Translations under genes and position numbers: made by a program
Assembly (NCBI RefSeq): GCF_019097845.1
Contig: NZ_JAHRGM010000001.1
Span: forward strand, 496,001-560,000
Length of the DNA: 64,000 nucleotides
DNA from: Sphingobium sp. AS12
GTDB lineage: Bacteria; Pseudomonadota; Alphaproteobacteria; Sphingomonadales; Sphingomonadaceae
Direction: 5' to 3'
The notes under the pieces: model-generated
Seen by the model: only the letters and a program-made list of their open reading frames with translations
Told to the model about the DNA's origin: nothing
Databases searched by the model: none
Shown here: positions 30,968 to 41,308 of the stretch, piece by piece
Layout of the letters: each line of letters opens with the position of its first letter
Numbering within the stretch: position 1 is the stretch's first letter

Positions 30968-31898
30968 TCCCTTCCTTCAGCACCCAGCCGTCGCCGGTGC
31001 GTATCGCGCTCAGTCCCATCAGCGGCGCGGCACCCACGAAGAAGCGCGCGGGGTCCTTGTCCAACCGGATGGTGCCGGTGAAGCGCATCGCCCGCGCGCC
31101 GGGCGTGGCGTTCAGCTTTACGCCGAGCGACCGGGCAATATCCTGGCTGATCTCGCTGACCGCAGCATTGGCATAGACCAGCCGCCCCTGCCGCCAGCTG
31201 GCAACCGCCGCCGGAGCGACATCCATCACCCGTAAGCCCTGCGCATCGTCGGCAAGCGCGCGTCCGGCAGGCAGGCTGATGGCTTGCGCCTCAGGGTTGT
31301 AGATCACCTTGCCCTCGGACACGCCGATCCGGGTCGCGTCTCTGGTGTGGACGATGTTGAACACCGTGCCCGCATCCTCGAAAACCGCGTCGCCCACGGT
31401 CACGCGAAACGGGTTGGCCTCGTCATGGCGGACGGTGAAGGCTGCTTCGCCGCTGTCGAGCGCGGCAAATCGCGTATCGTTGCGGTCGAGCCGCAGCGTG
31501 GTGCCGCCATTGACGTCGATCTGCGTGCCATCCTCCAGCGCGATGATGCGGGTTTCGCCGGGGCGAGTGGTGACGGTGTAGATGTCGGCGCGGGTCATCA
31601 TGCCTACCGAAATCGCCGCGACCAGCGCGGCCGCAATCGCGCCGCCGCCGACCCAGCGCCATGTCCGGCGTTGCGGCTCACCCGGATCATTGGCCGCGAC
31701 CGGCATGGCGACGGGTTCGGGCGGAATGATCATGTCCAGCTCGGTGTCGGCTGCCATCAGCGCGTCATAGGCGTCGGCACGCGCCGGATCGCCCTCCAGC
31801 CACAGGGTGAAGGCCTCCCAGTCGACAAAGTCGGGATCGCGCGTGCGGATAACCCATCCGAGCGCTTCCTCTTGCATCATGGCTCCAGCCCTGTTCAT
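30951..31898 (-). CDS. FecR-type anti-sigma/sigma-regulator protein
   Basis: 315 aa. An N-terminal cytoplasmic domain that contacts the sigma factor (ALGWVIRTRDPDFVDWEAFTLWL), one membrane helix at about residues 85-102 (GGGAIAAALVAAISVGMM), a periplasmic FecR domain (YTVTTRPGETRIIALEDGTQ), and a C-terminal STN-like domain (GRLVYANAAVSEISQDIARSLG). It passes the receptor signal through the inner membrane. It starts 37 bases after the sigma factor gene and overlaps the receptor gene. Confidence 0.93.
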   Translation of the reverse strand: MNRAGAMMQEEALGWVIRTRDPDFVDWEAFTLWLEGDPARADAYDALMAADTELDMIIPPEPVAMPVAANDPGEPQRRTWRWVGGGAIAAALVAAISVGMMTRADIYTVTTRPGETRIIALEDGTQIDVNGGTTLRLDRNDTRFAALDSGEAAFTVRHDEANPFRVTVGDAVFEDAGTVFNIVHTRDATRIGVSEGKVIYNPEAQAISLPAGRALADDAQGLRVMDVAPAAVASWRQGRLVYANAAVSEISQDIARSLGVKLNATPGARAMRFTGTIRLDKDPARFFVGAAPLMGLSAIRTGDGWVLKEGNGPQS

Positions 31899-31935
31899 TT
31901 TTTGCCCCTTGCAGAGACTGACGCCGCCGATCCGC

Positions 31936-32448
31936 TCATGCCGTATCCATTTTCTGCTTGAGCGCGATCATCGCACGATAGGCCTTTTGCAAGTCCTTCT
32001 CCACCGTGGTCAGGCTGACCCCCAGTTCGTCGGCGATGGCACGTTGCCCGACCCCTTCGATACGGAAGCGACGGAACACCAGCTCGACGCGCGGGCCAAG
32101 GGCGCGCAGCACCGCGCGCGCCTCGTCCAGCGTCTGGTTGAGGATCAGCCGTTCGTCGACCGGCATGTCATCGGCGGGGTCGGCCATCACGCCGCCTGCC
32201 CCTTCTGCCCAATCCTGTTCGCGCCGTTCGCGCCGGGTGGCGGATCGGTAGCGGTCCAGCATCAGATTATTGGCCATGCGATAAAGATAGGGCAGCGGAT
32301 CGGCGACCGGGCCGATTTCCTTCGCCTCCAACTTCATCCACATGTCCTGGATCATATCTTCCGCATTCTCCCCTGCGCCGCGCGCGCGCAGGAAGCGAAG
32401 CAGGGCGGCGCGGTTTGCCATGAAAAGTTCGGAAAGGCCGGTGGCCAT
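31936..32448 (-). CDS. ECF sigma factor, FecI type
   Basis: 170 aa. Region 2 spans residues about 8-75 (LFMANRAALLRFLRARGAGENAEDMIQDMWMKL, then PYLYRMANNLMLDRYR); region 4 spans about 110-165 with the helix-turn-helix ADELGVSLTTVEKDLQKAY. It directs RNA polymerase to its own regulon, most simply the receptor and autotransporter genes behind it. First gene of the cassette and divergent from the serine hydrolase. Confidence 0.93.
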   Translation of the reverse strand: MATGLSELFMANRAALLRFLRARGAGENAEDMIQDMWMKLEAKEIGPVADPLPYLYRMANNLMLDRYRSATRRERREQDWAEGAGGVMADPADDMPVDERLILNQTLDEARAVLRALGPRVELVFRRFRIEGVGQRAIADELGVSLTTVEKDLQKAYRAMIALKQKMDTA

Positions 32449-32588
32449 GCCTGTCTATGTCCAATGCGGGGCAGTTCTTGGCGGGTTGCCATAGATGGCC
32501 GGGCGGGGTCTTGGCAACGCCCAAGCTGTTTACGCGGTCGCGTTGCTGCATTAGCGCTGCACGTAGAGGGTGATCGGAGCATGACGGC

Positions 32589-33797
32589 ATGACGGATGGC
32601 GTGGACAGGGCGGCGGCGCGGGCGGCGGGGATGGACCCGGATCGGCTGGATGCGCTGGTCGGCCATCTGGACCGGACCTATCTGGCGTCGGGCAAGCTGG
32701 CGCATATGCAGTTGCTGGTCTCGCGCGATGAACAGCCTTTGCTGTCGATGGCGCGCGGCGCGGCGCGGGCGAGTGGCGAGCCATTACGCGACGATGCGCT
32801 GTTTCGGATCGCGTCGATGACCAAGCCGGTCACATCGGTCGCCTTCATGATGCTGGTGGAGGCGGGCAAGGTCGCGCTCGATACGCCGGTGGCGGACGTT
32901 ATCCCCGAATTTGCCGACCTGCGCGTCGGGCGGGGCAATCGGGCGAAGGTGAAGCAGGCGATGCGGATGATCGACCTGCTGCGCCATACATCGGGCCTGA
33001 CCTACGGGCTGCAACGCCATACGCCGATTGACGCGCGATACCGCTTGCTGGGGCTGGACGAGTTTCAGCAGAAGCGCACGTCTGACGATTTTATCGCCGA
33101 TCTCGCCCGGCTGCCGCTGGAATTTTCGCCTGCTGAGCGGTGGAATTATTCGGTATCGACCGATGTGCTGGGCGTCGTGGTGGAACGGTTGAGCGGGATG
33201 GACCTCGACGCTTTTTTCCGCACCCGCATCTTCGATCCGCTGGGCATGACCGACGCTGGTTTTGTCGTGCGTGACGATCAGGTCGATCGGATGACCGATG
33301 CCTGGCGGCTGGATGAGGACGGGCAGCGGGTGATCGCCGATCTGGGCGTGCGCAGCGGCTGGCGGCGGCAGGGGCGGTTCCTGTCCGGCGGGGGCGGGCT
33401 GGTGTCGAGCGTGGCGGATTATCACCGCTTTGCGCGCATGTTGCTGCGCGGCGGAGAGCTGGACGGCGCGCGAATGTTGCAGCCAGAAACTGTAGCGATG
33501 ATGCAAGGCAATCATCTGCCGGGCGGGGGCGATCTCGCCCACCACTCGACCGGCATGTTCAGCGAGGCCGACTATGAGGGGGTGGGCTTTGGCCTGGGCT
33601 TTGCGATGAACCTTGAAAGCCGCGAATATTATTGGGGCGGGGTGTTTTCGACCTATTTCTGGATTGACCCGATCGAGCGGCTGATCGGCATTTTCATGAC
33701 ACAATTGCTGCCTTCCAGCGCCTATCCGGTGCGGGCAGAGCTGCGCGCCGGTGTGCGGGCTTCGATTGTCGAGCGTCGGGGCAAGCCAGCGCACTGA
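32589..33797 (+). CDS. serine hydrolase of the class C beta-lactamase / esterase family
   Basis: 402 aa. The Ser-x-x-Lys motif is SMTK within FRIASMTKPVTSVAFMML, followed by the Tyr motif YSVSTDVLG and a late loop HSTGMF that may replace the KTG box. No signal peptide is evident. Members include EstB-type esterases and D-aminopeptidases rather than true beta-lactamases, and lack of export argues for an esterase. It lies 84 bases before glgP on the same strand but is probably separate from the glycogen operon. Confidence 0.85.
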   Translation: MTDGVDRAAARAAGMDPDRLDALVGHLDRTYLASGKLAHMQLLVSRDEQPLLSMARGAARASGEPLRDDALFRIASMTKPVTSVAFMMLVEAGKVALDTPVADVIPEFADLRVGRGNRAKVKQAMRMIDLLRHTSGLTYGLQRHTPIDARYRLLGLDEFQQKRTSDDFIADLARLPLEFSPAERWNYSVSTDVLGVVVERLSGMDLDAFFRTRIFDPLGMTDAGFVVRDDQVDRMTDAWRLDEDGQRVIADLGVRSGWRRQGRFLSGGGGLVSSVADYHRFARMLLRGGELDGARMLQPETVAMMQGNHLPGGGDLAHHSTGMFSEADYEGVGFGLGFAMNLESREYYWGGVFSTYFWIDPIERLIGIFMTQLLPSSAYPVRAELRAGVRASIVERRGKPAH

Positions 33798-33881
33798 TTT
33801 TTTTGCTGCGCTGCAAAAACCCTTTGGCTTGGGCAGGGGCGCTGTGCCATCATCGCCTGACAGAATAGGGGGACCAGCCGC

Positions 33882-36350
33882 ATGAACCTCAAGGGCCAGA
33901 CCAAACTTCCCATCCCCGCGCCGCGCCGGGTTGACCCCGAAGTCCTGGCCCATGAGATTGTCGAGCGGCTGACCTATCGCATCGGCAAGAATGCTGCCGC
34001 GGCCAAACCGCATGACTGGTTGCACGCTGTCATCCTCTCGATCCGCGACCGGGTGATCGACGCCTGGATCACATCGACCCAGAAAACCTATGAGGAAGAA
34101 GGGCGACGGGTCTATTATCTGTCCCTGGAATTTCTGATCGGCCGGCTGATGCGCGACGCAGCGTCCAACATGGAAATGCTGGACGACATGCAGGCCGCGC
34201 TCGCGTCGCTGGGCGTCGATATCGACATTATCGCGGCGCTGGAGCCGGATGCAGCGCTGGGCAATGGCGGGCTAGGCCGTCTGGCCGCCTGCTTCATGGA
34301 GAGCATGGCGACGACCGACGTACCGGCTTATGGCTATGGTATCCGCTATGTGAATGGGATGTTCCGGCAGGAAATTTCGGACGGCTGGCAGGTGGAACTG
34401 CCCGAAACATGGCTGGCACACGGCAATCCGTGGGAGTTTGAGCGGCGCGAGGCGAGTTACGAGGTCGGCTTTGGCGGGCGGGTCGATCCCGCCGAAGGCG
34501 AGGATGCCGGACCGAACCAGATGCACTGGCGCCCGTCAGAGCGGGTGATCGCGACCCCCTATGACACGCCGATTGCGGGTTGGCGCGGCAAGCGGGTCAA
34601 CACGCTGCGGCTTTGGCAGGCGCAGCCGATCGACCCAATCCTGCTTGCCAAATTCAACGCGGGCGATCATCTGGGCGCACTGGCCGAGAGCAATCGCGCC
34701 GAATCGCTGACCCGAGTGCTGTATCCTGCCGACAGTTCGGCGGCGGGGCAGGAATTGCGGCTGCGGCAGGAATATTTCTTCTCCTCCGCTTCCTTGCAGG
34801 ACATCGTCCGGCGGCACATCCAATATTTCGGCAGCATCGTGACTTTGCCGGACAAGGCGGCGATCCAGCTCAACGATACCCATCCGGCTGTGGCGGTGGC
34901 GGAGCTGATGCGCATCCTGCTCGACGATCACGGGCTGGATTTTGGCGAGGCGTGGGACATTACCCGGCGCACCTTCAGCTACACCAACCACACGTTGCTG
35001 CCCGAAGCGCTGGAAAGCTGGCCGGTGCCATTGTTCGAGCGGTTGCTGCCCCGGCACATGCAAATCGTCTATGCGGTCAACAGTCGGTTGCTGGCGGAGG
35101 CGCGCAAGTCCGGTCAGTTTGACGACCATGGGATCGGCGCGATCTCCCTGATTGACGAGGGCGGCGACCGGCGGGTGCGGATGGGCAATCTGGCCTTTGC
35201 CGGATCGCACAGCGTCAATGGCGTGTCGGCGCTGCATACCGATTTGATGAAGGTCACTGTCTTTGCCGACCTGCACAATCTTTATCCCACGCGGATCAAC
35301 AACAAGACTAATGGCGTCACCTTCCGCCGCTGGTTGATGCAGTGCAATCCGGGCCTGTTCGGGCTGATCCGCGAGGCGATTGGCGACCGGTTCATGGACG
35401 ATCCCGAAGCGTTGCGCGACCTTGATCCCTTTGCCGACGATAGCGCGTTTCAGGAGAAATTCCTGGTCGTCAAGCGGTCGAACAAGGAAGCGCTGTCCAA
35501 TATCCTGCGGCAGAAGGTCAACGCCCGGATCGATCCGGCTGCGATGTTCGACATTCAGATCAAGCGCATCCACGAATATAAGAGGCAGTTGCTCAACATC
35601 GTCGAGGCAGTGTCGCTCTATGACCAGATCCGATCGCACCCGGAAAAGGACTGGGTGCCGCGCGTCAAATTGTTCGGGGGCAAGGCGGCGTCGAGCTATC
35701 ATAATGCCAAGCTGATCATCAAGCTGGCGGGCGATGTGGCGCGTGCGGTCAATCATGATCCGGCGGTGCAGGGGCTGCTGAAGTTGCAGTTCGTGCCCAA
35801 CTATAACGTGTCGATGGCAGAAGTGATGATCCCGGCGGCGGACCTGTCCGAACAGATTTCGACCGCGGGCATGGAAGCGTCCGGCACCGGCAACATGAAG
35901 TTCGCGGTGAATGGCGCGCTGACCATCGGCACGCTGGATGGCGCCAATGTCGAGATGCGCGATCATGTGGGTGAAGAGAATATCATCATCTTCGGCCTGA
36001 CTGCGCAGGAGGTGAATGAGCGCCGCGCCAATGGCTATAATCCGGGCGAGGTGATCGGCCAGAGCCGCGAATTGTCGCAGGCGCTCGACGCGATCGCCAG
36101 CGGCGTATTTTCGCCCGACGACCCGGATCGCTACAAAGGGCTGATCCAGGGCATCTATGAGCATGACTGGTTCATGCTCGCGGCTGATTTCGACAGCTAT
36201 TCCGCCGCGCAGCGCAATGTCGATGCGCTCTGGACGGATGGCGCTTTGTGGGCGAAGAAGGCTATCCATAATGTCGCCCGAATGGGCTGGTTCTCGTCGG
36301 ACCGGACCATCCGCGAATATGCGACCGACATCTGGAAGATAGAGTCATGA
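33882..36350 (+). CDS. glgP: glycogen phosphorylase
   Basis: 822 aa. A PLP enzyme that releases glucose-1-phosphate from alpha-1,4 chains. Signatures: YYLSLEFLIGRLMRDA near residue 80, NGGLGRLAACFMES, the phosphate/PLP region KRIHEYKRQLLN, and the PLP-lysine block EASGTGNMKFAVNGALTIG...DGANVEM. Length is normal. It leads glgP-glgB-glgC-glgA-glgX; glgB starts 21 bases after its stop. Confidence 0.97.
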   Translation: MNLKGQTKLPIPAPRRVDPEVLAHEIVERLTYRIGKNAAAAKPHDWLHAVILSIRDRVIDAWITSTQKTYEEEGRRVYYLSLEFLIGRLMRDAASNMEMLDDMQAALASLGVDIDIIAALEPDAALGNGGLGRLAACFMESMATTDVPAYGYGIRYVNGMFRQEISDGWQVELPETWLAHGNPWEFERREASYEVGFGGRVDPAEGEDAGPNQMHWRPSERVIATPYDTPIAGWRGKRVNTLRLWQAQPIDPILLAKFNAGDHLGALAESNRAESLTRVLYPADSSAAGQELRLRQEYFFSSASLQDIVRRHIQYFGSIVTLPDKAAIQLNDTHPAVAVAELMRILLDDHGLDFGEAWDITRRTFSYTNHTLLPEALESWPVPLFERLLPRHMQIVYAVNSRLLAEARKSGQFDDHGIGAISLIDEGGDRRVRMGNLAFAGSHSVNGVSALHTDLMKVTVFADLHNLYPTRINNKTNGVTFRRWLMQCNPGLFGLIREAIGDRFMDDPEALRDLDPFADDSAFQEKFLVVKRSNKEALSNILRQKVNARIDPAAMFDIQIKRIHEYKRQLLNIVEAVSLYDQIRSHPEKDWVPRVKLFGGKAASSYHNAKLIIKLAGDVARAVNHDPAVQGLLKLQFVPNYNVSMAEVMIPAADLSEQISTAGMEASGTGNMKFAVNGALTIGTLDGANVEMRDHVGEENIIIFGLTAQEVNERRANGYNPGEVIGQSRELSQALDAIASGVFSPDDPDRYKGLIQGIYEHDWFMLAADFDSYSAAQRNVDALWTDGALWAKKAIHNVARMGWFSSDRTIREYATDIWKIES

Positions 36351-36371
36351 CCTGGATGCGAGGATAGAGCG

Positions 36372-38531
36372 GTGTTGACGCCGGAGCAGATTGACCGGCT
36401 GATACAAGGTCGCGAGGACGACCCCTTTGCCACGCTTGGCGTGCATCCGGCCGATAGCGGTTTTACCGCCTGCGTTTTATTGCCAGAAGCGGTTGGGGTT
36501 ACCGCCCAGACGCTGGACGGCAGGCCGGTCGGCGAACTGGCGGCGATCCACCCGGACGGACTGTTTTTCGGCAAGGTGAAAATCCGCAAGCGCCAGCCGC
36601 TGCGTTATGTCGCCCATTATGGCGATGGCGGCGACCATGTTATGATCGATCCTTATGGGTTCGGCCCGGTGTTGGGGCCGATGGACGATTATTATTTCGC
36701 CCAAGGATCGCACGGGCGGTTGTTCGACAAATTGGGCGCGCATGTCATGACCCATGACGGAGCGACCGGCACGCATTTCGCGGTCTGGGCGCCCAACGCG
36801 AAGCGGGTGTCGGTGGTCGGCGACTTCAACCGCTGGGACGGCCGCCGCGCACCGATGCGCCACAGGACAGACGCGGGCGTGTGGGAGATTTTCCTGCCTG
36901 ATGTCGGACCGGGCAGCGCGTATAAATATGAGATTATGGGCGCGGACGGAGTGGTGCTGCCGCTCAAGGCCGATCCATTTGCCTTCCAGTCCGAATTGCG
37001 CCCCTCGACCGCATCGATCGTCGCTGCGCCGCTGGATCACAAATGGGGGGACGCACGGCATAAGGAGCATTGGCAGAAGGCCGATGCGCGGCGCGAGCCG
37101 GTGTCCATCTATGAAGTCCATGCCGGGTCATGGCAACTGGACGAGGCCGGCGATTTTCTGAGCTGGGACGAGCTGGCCAACCGGCTGATCCCCTATGTTG
37201 TGGGCATGGGTTTTACCCATATCGAATTTCTGCCGATCAGCGAATATCCCTATGATCCCAGCTGGGGGTATCAGACGCTGGGTCTCTATGCGCCGACCGC
37301 GCGTTTTGGCGATCCGGCGGGGTTTGCGCGTTTCGTCGACGGGGCGCATCGGGCCGGGATTGGCGTGATCCTCGACTGGGTGCCGGCGCATTTCCCGACC
37401 GACGAACATGGGCTGGCCTATTTTGACGGCACGGCGCTCTATGAACATGCCGATCCGCGCAAGGGGTTCCACCCCGATTGGAACACCGCCATCTATAATT
37501 TCGGGCGGCGCGAAGTATCGCAATATCTGGTCAACAACGCGCTGTTCTGGGCCGAGCGCTATCATGTCGACGGGTTGCGGGTCGATGCGGTCGCATCGAT
37601 GCTCTATCTCGATTATTCCCGTCAACCGGGCGAATGGGTGCCCAACGACCATGGCGGGCGGGAGAATGTGGAGGCCGTGGCGTTCCTCCAGCAGCTCAAC
37701 AGCGACCTTTACGGCACCCATGGCGGGGTGATGACGATCGCAGAGGAATCGACCAGCTGGCCGGACGTGTCGCGTCCGGTGCATACGGGCGGGCTGGGTT
37801 TCGGGTTCAAATGGAATATGGGGTTCATGCATGACACGCTGCGTTATTTGCAGCGTGATCCGGTGCATCGTCGCCATCATCATGACGACATCACCTTCGG
37901 GCTGCTCTACGCCTTTACCGAGAATTTCGTGCTGGCGCTGAGCCATGACGAGGTGGTGCATGGCAAGGCGTCGCTGCTGCACAAGATGTCGGGCGACGAC
38001 TGGCAGAAATTCGCGACGTTGCGGGCCTATTATGGCCTGATGTGGGGTTATCCCGGCAAGAAGCTGCTGTTCATGGGGCAGGAATTTGCCCAGCGCGGCG
38101 AATGGAGCGAGGAGCGCGCACTCGACTGGCATCTTGTCGATCATGCACCCCATCATGGCGTGCAGCAGCTGGTGAGCGATCTCAACCATCTCTATCGCTC
38201 CCGCCCGGCGCTGCACGCGCGCGATTGCGAGCCGGAGGGGTTTGAGTGGGTGCTGGTCGATGCCGCAGCCGATTCCGTCTTTGCCTGGGTGCGGCGCGCG
38301 CCCGGCGTCCGGCCGATCGTCGTGATCAGCCATTTTACGCCGGTGCTGCGGCACGGCTACCGGATGCGGCTGCCGTCGGGCGGGCGCTGGCGCGAGATAT
38401 TGAACAGCGACGCGGCCGATTATGGCGGCAGCAATGCGGGCAATATGGGCATGGTGACGGCGGACGAGGAGGGCTGGGCCAATGTGACCATTCCCCCTTT
38501 TGCGACGTTGATGCTGGAACTGGATATTTAA
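36372..38531 (+). CDS. glgB: 1,4-alpha-glucan branching enzyme
   Basis: 719 aa, starting with GTG after AGGATAG. It makes the alpha-1,6 branches of glycogen. An N-terminal CBM48-like part (THFAVWAPNAKRVSVVGDFNRWDG) precedes the GH13 barrel. The catalytic nucleophile is D405 (VDGLRVDAVAS), the acid/base E458 (GVMTIAEES), and the third Asp lies in ALSHDEVVHGK. These positions agree with E. coli GlgB numbering from memory. Confidence 0.97.
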   Translation: MLTPEQIDRLIQGREDDPFATLGVHPADSGFTACVLLPEAVGVTAQTLDGRPVGELAAIHPDGLFFGKVKIRKRQPLRYVAHYGDGGDHVMIDPYGFGPVLGPMDDYYFAQGSHGRLFDKLGAHVMTHDGATGTHFAVWAPNAKRVSVVGDFNRWDGRRAPMRHRTDAGVWEIFLPDVGPGSAYKYEIMGADGVVLPLKADPFAFQSELRPSTASIVAAPLDHKWGDARHKEHWQKADARREPVSIYEVHAGSWQLDEAGDFLSWDELANRLIPYVVGMGFTHIEFLPISEYPYDPSWGYQTLGLYAPTARFGDPAGFARFVDGAHRAGIGVILDWVPAHFPTDEHGLAYFDGTALYEHADPRKGFHPDWNTAIYNFGRREVSQYLVNNALFWAERYHVDGLRVDAVASMLYLDYSRQPGEWVPNDHGGRENVEAVAFLQQLNSDLYGTHGGVMTIAEESTSWPDVSRPVHTGGLGFGFKWNMGFMHDTLRYLQRDPVHRRHHHDDITFGLLYAFTENFVLALSHDEVVHGKASLLHKMSGDDWQKFATLRAYYGLMWGYPGKKLLFMGQEFAQRGEWSEERALDWHLVDHAPHHGVQQLVSDLNHLYRSRPALHARDCEPEGFEWVLVDAAADSVFAWVRRAPGVRPIVVISHFTPVLRHGYRMRLPSGGRWREILNSDAADYGGSNAGNMGMVTADEEGWANVTIPPFATLMLELDI

Positions 38532-38588
38532 CGAAGCCGACGGGCGCGTGCAGGCGACGGACGGGGCAAAGCCAAGGAGAGGCCCGAA

Positions 38589-39851
38589 ATGCAGCAGACA
38601 CGACATCAGCCGATCGCCCGCGACGCCATGGCCTATGTGCTTGCCGGGGGACGCGGCAGTCGCCTGGCGGAACTGACCGACAAGCGCGCCAAGCCCGCCG
38701 TCCATTTTGGCGGCAAGGCGCGGATCATCGATTTTGCCCTGTCCAATGCGCTCAATAGCGGCATCCGGCGGATCGGCGTGGCGACGCAATATAAGGCGCA
38801 TTCGCTGATCCGCCATTTGCAGCGCGGCTGGAACTTCTTTCGTCCCGAACGCAATGAGAGCTTCGACATTTTGCCCGCCAGCCAGCGCGTGTCGGAAAGC
38901 CAGTGGTATGAAGGGACGGCGGACGCCGTGTTCCAGAATATCGACATCATCGAAAGCTATGCGCCCGAATATATGGTGCTGCTGGCGGGCGATCATGTCT
39001 ATAAAATGGACTATGAGCTGATGCTCCAGCAGCATGTCGACAGCGGCGCGGATGTGACGGTCGGCTGCATGGAGGTGCCGCGCAGTGAGGCGTCAGGCTT
39101 TGGCGTGATGCATGTCGATGAGAAGGACTGGATCACCGCCTTCGTCGAAAAGCCGAAAGACCCGCCCGCCATTCCCGGCCAGCCCGACATGGCGCTGGCG
39201 TCGATGGGGATTTATGTGTTCCAGACCCGCTTCCTGATAGAACAGTTGCGGCGTGACGCGGACGACCCGGCGAGCAAGCGCGATTTTGGTGGCGATATCA
39301 TCCCCTATATCGTCAAACATGGCAAAGCGGTGGCGCACCGCTTCTCGAGCAGCTGCGTGCGGGCCGAGAGCGAACTGGTCCCCTACTGGCGCGACGTGGG
39401 GACGATCGACGCCTATTGGCAGGCGAGCATCGACCTGACCGATGTGGTCCCCTCGCTCGACCTGTATGATCGCAGCTGGCCGCTGTGGACCTATTCCGAA
39501 GTCACCCCGCCGGCCAAATTCGTGCATAATGAGGATGGACGGCGCGGGTCCGCTACATCATCGCTGGTGGCTGGCGGCTGTATCGTGTCGGGATCGTCGC
39601 TCCATCGCAGCCTGCTCTTTTCCGGGGTCAAGACGCATAGTTTCTCGTCGGTCACCGACAGCGTCATCATGCCCAATTGCGAGATCGGGCGGGGTGCGCG
39701 ATTGCATAAATGCGTGCTGGATTCAGGGATCATCATTCCGCCGGGCCTGATCATCGGCGAGCATCCCGAAGAGGATGCGCAGCGTTTTCGCCGGACCGAA
39801 AGCGGCATATGCCTAGTGACGCAGCCGATGATCGAGCGGCTGGTGGCTTGA
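38589..39851 (+). CDS. glgC: glucose-1-phosphate adenylyltransferase
   Basis: 420 aa, after a strong AAGGAGAGG site. It makes ADP-glucose, the committed step of bacterial glycogen synthesis, and is the usual allosteric control point. The nucleotide-binding [23 protein letters not shown] motif is at residues about 18-40; [20 protein letters not shown] and VFVEKP-type ([12 protein letters not shown]) blocks follow; the C-terminal left-handed helix supplies the effector site. The stop overlaps or abuts the start region of glgA. Confidence 0.97.
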   Translation: MQQTRHQPIARDAMAYVLAGGRGSRLAELTDKRAKPAVHFGGKARIIDFALSNALNSGIRRIGVATQYKAHSLIRHLQRGWNFFRPERNESFDILPASQRVSESQWYEGTADAVFQNIDIIESYAPEYMVLLAGDHVYKMDYELMLQQHVDSGADVTVGCMEVPRSEASGFGVMHVDEKDWITAFVEKPKDPPAIPGQPDMALASMGIYVFQTRFLIEQLRRDADDPASKRDFGGDIIPYIVKHGKAVAHRFSSSCVRAESELVPYWRDVGTIDAYWQASIDLTDVVPSLDLYDRSWPLWTYSEVTPPAKFVHNEDGRRGSATSSLVAGGCIVSGSSLHRSLLFSGVKTHSFSSVTDSVIMPNCEIGRGARLHKCVLDSGIIIPPGLIIGEHPEEDAQRFRRTESGICLVTQPMIERLVA

Positions 39852-39865
39852 GCGGGCCTGTGGCG

Positions 39866-41308
39866 ATGAAATTGCTGTCGGTCGCGTCCGAAGTCTATCC
39901 GCTGGTCAAGACCGGCGGCCTTGCCGATGTGGCGGGCGCGCTGCCCGGCGCGCTGGCGGCGCAGGATGTGATGGTGCGGACGCTGGTGCCGGGTTACCCC
40001 GTCGTGATTGCGCGGCTGGGCAAGGCGAAGGTGGTACGCCGTTATGAGGCGCTGTTCGGCGTTCCCGCCACCGTACTGGCCGCCAGCGTCGGCGGGCTGG
40101 ACCTGCTGGTGCTGGATGCGCCCGATTTCTATGCGCGCGAAGGCGGTCCCTATGGCGATCATGCGGGCAATGAGTGGCCTGACAATTGGCGGCGCTTTGC
40201 GGCTTTATCGCAGGTTGGGGCGGATATTGCGGCGGAGGGCGTGAAGGGCTGGCGACCCGATGTCGTCCATGTCCATGACTGGCAGGCGGCGATGACCGCG
40301 GCCTATATGCGCTTTGGTCCGGCGGCCAAGGTGCCCAAGGTGGTGACGATCCACAATCTGGCGTTTCAGGGGCGGTTCAGCGCGGACATCTTTGCTGCGC
40401 TCGGCCTGCCGCAGGAAGCCTGGGGGGTGGATGGTGTCGAATATTATGGCGGCATCGGCTATTTGAAGGCGGGGCTGGTGTCGGCTGATGCTATCACGAC
40501 AGTAAGCCAGACATATGCGGAGGAAATTCGTTCGCCCGTCCATGGCATGGGGCTGGACGGGTTGATCAACGGGCGGGTCGACCGGCTGCACGGGATATTG
40601 AACGGGGTAGATACCGATATCTGGAATCCGGCAAATGATAGCCTGATTACAAAGGCTTATACGGCGCGCGCGCTGGGTGGTCGGACGGCTAATCGTCGCG
40701 CGCTGGAGAGCCGCTTTGGCCTGGATCATGATGGCGCGCCGATCTTCATCATCGTCAGCCGCCTGACCTGGCAGAAGGGGATGGACCTGCTGGTGGGCGC
40801 GATCGACCATCTGGTCGGGCTGGGTGCGAAGCTGGCGGTGCTGGGATCGGGCGATCATCCGCTGGAGGGCGCGTTTCTGGGCGCGGCGGACCGGCATCGC
40901 GGGCGGATCGGCGTGCAGATCGGTTATGACGAGCCATTGTCGCATCTGATGCAGGCGGGTGGTGACGCGATATTGATCCCGTCGCGCTTCGAGCCGTGCG
41001 GGCTGACCCAGCTTTACGCGCTGCGCTATGGCTGCGTGCCGGTGGTGGCGCGGGTCGGTGGGCTGGCCGACACGGTAATCGATGCGAATGAGGCGGCGGT
41101 GGCGGCGGGGGCGGCGACGGGCATCGTCTTTGCCCCGTCCGATCCGCTGGCGCTGCATGGGGCGATTGGCCGGACTGTACGGCTGCATGGGCAGCGTCCG
41201 GTGTGGCAGGCGATGCAGCGGGCGGGGATGCGCAGCGAGGTGTCGTGGGATCATAGCGCCGCGCGCTATGCGGCGCTCTACCGGGCGTTGCTGGCGGAGG
41301 CGGCGTGA
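39866..41308 (+). CDS. glgA: glycogen synthase (ADP-glucose)
   Basis: 480 aa. GT5 enzyme that extends alpha-1,4 chains from ADP-glucose. The ADP-glucose-binding K15-x-G-G (LVKTGGLADVAGALP) sits near the N-terminus, and the C-terminal half has RLTWQKGMDLL and SRFEPCGLTQLYALRYG. The family N-terminus (MKLLSVASEVYPL) fixes the ATG at 39866, 14 bases past the glgC stop; TTG at 39848 is an in-frame alternative overlapping that stop. The frame runs upstream into glgC but is not family sequence there. Confidence 0.96.
   Translation: MKLLSVASEVYPLVKTGGLADVAGALPGALAAQDVMVRTLVPGYPVVIARLGKAKVVRRYEALFGVPATVLAASVGGLDLLVLDAPDFYAREGGPYGDHAGNEWPDNWRRFAALSQVGADIAAEGVKGWRPDVVHVHDWQAAMTAAYMRFGPAAKVPKVVTIHNLAFQGRFSADIFAALGLPQEAWGVDGVEYYGGIGYLKAGLVSADAITTVSQTYAEEIRSPVHGMGLDGLINGRVDRLHGILNGVDTDIWNPANDSLITKAYTARALGGRTANRRALESRFGLDHDGAPIFIIVSRLTWQKGMDLLVGAIDHLVGLGAKLAVLGSGDHPLEGAFLGAADRHRGRIGVQIGYDEPLSHLMQAGGDAILIPSRFEPCGLTQLYALRYGCVPVVARVGGLADTVIDANEAAVAAGAATGIVFAPSDPLALHGAIGRTVRLHGQRPVWQAMQRAGMRSEVSWDHSAARYAALYRALLAEAA

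Noticed and set aside
34536-36269. 577-codon minus-strand open frame over glgP
   Set aside because: Antisense shadow of glgP with no recognisable domain.
37128-39035. 635-codon minus-strand open frame over glgB/glgC
   Set aside because: Antisense shadow of two conserved genes.
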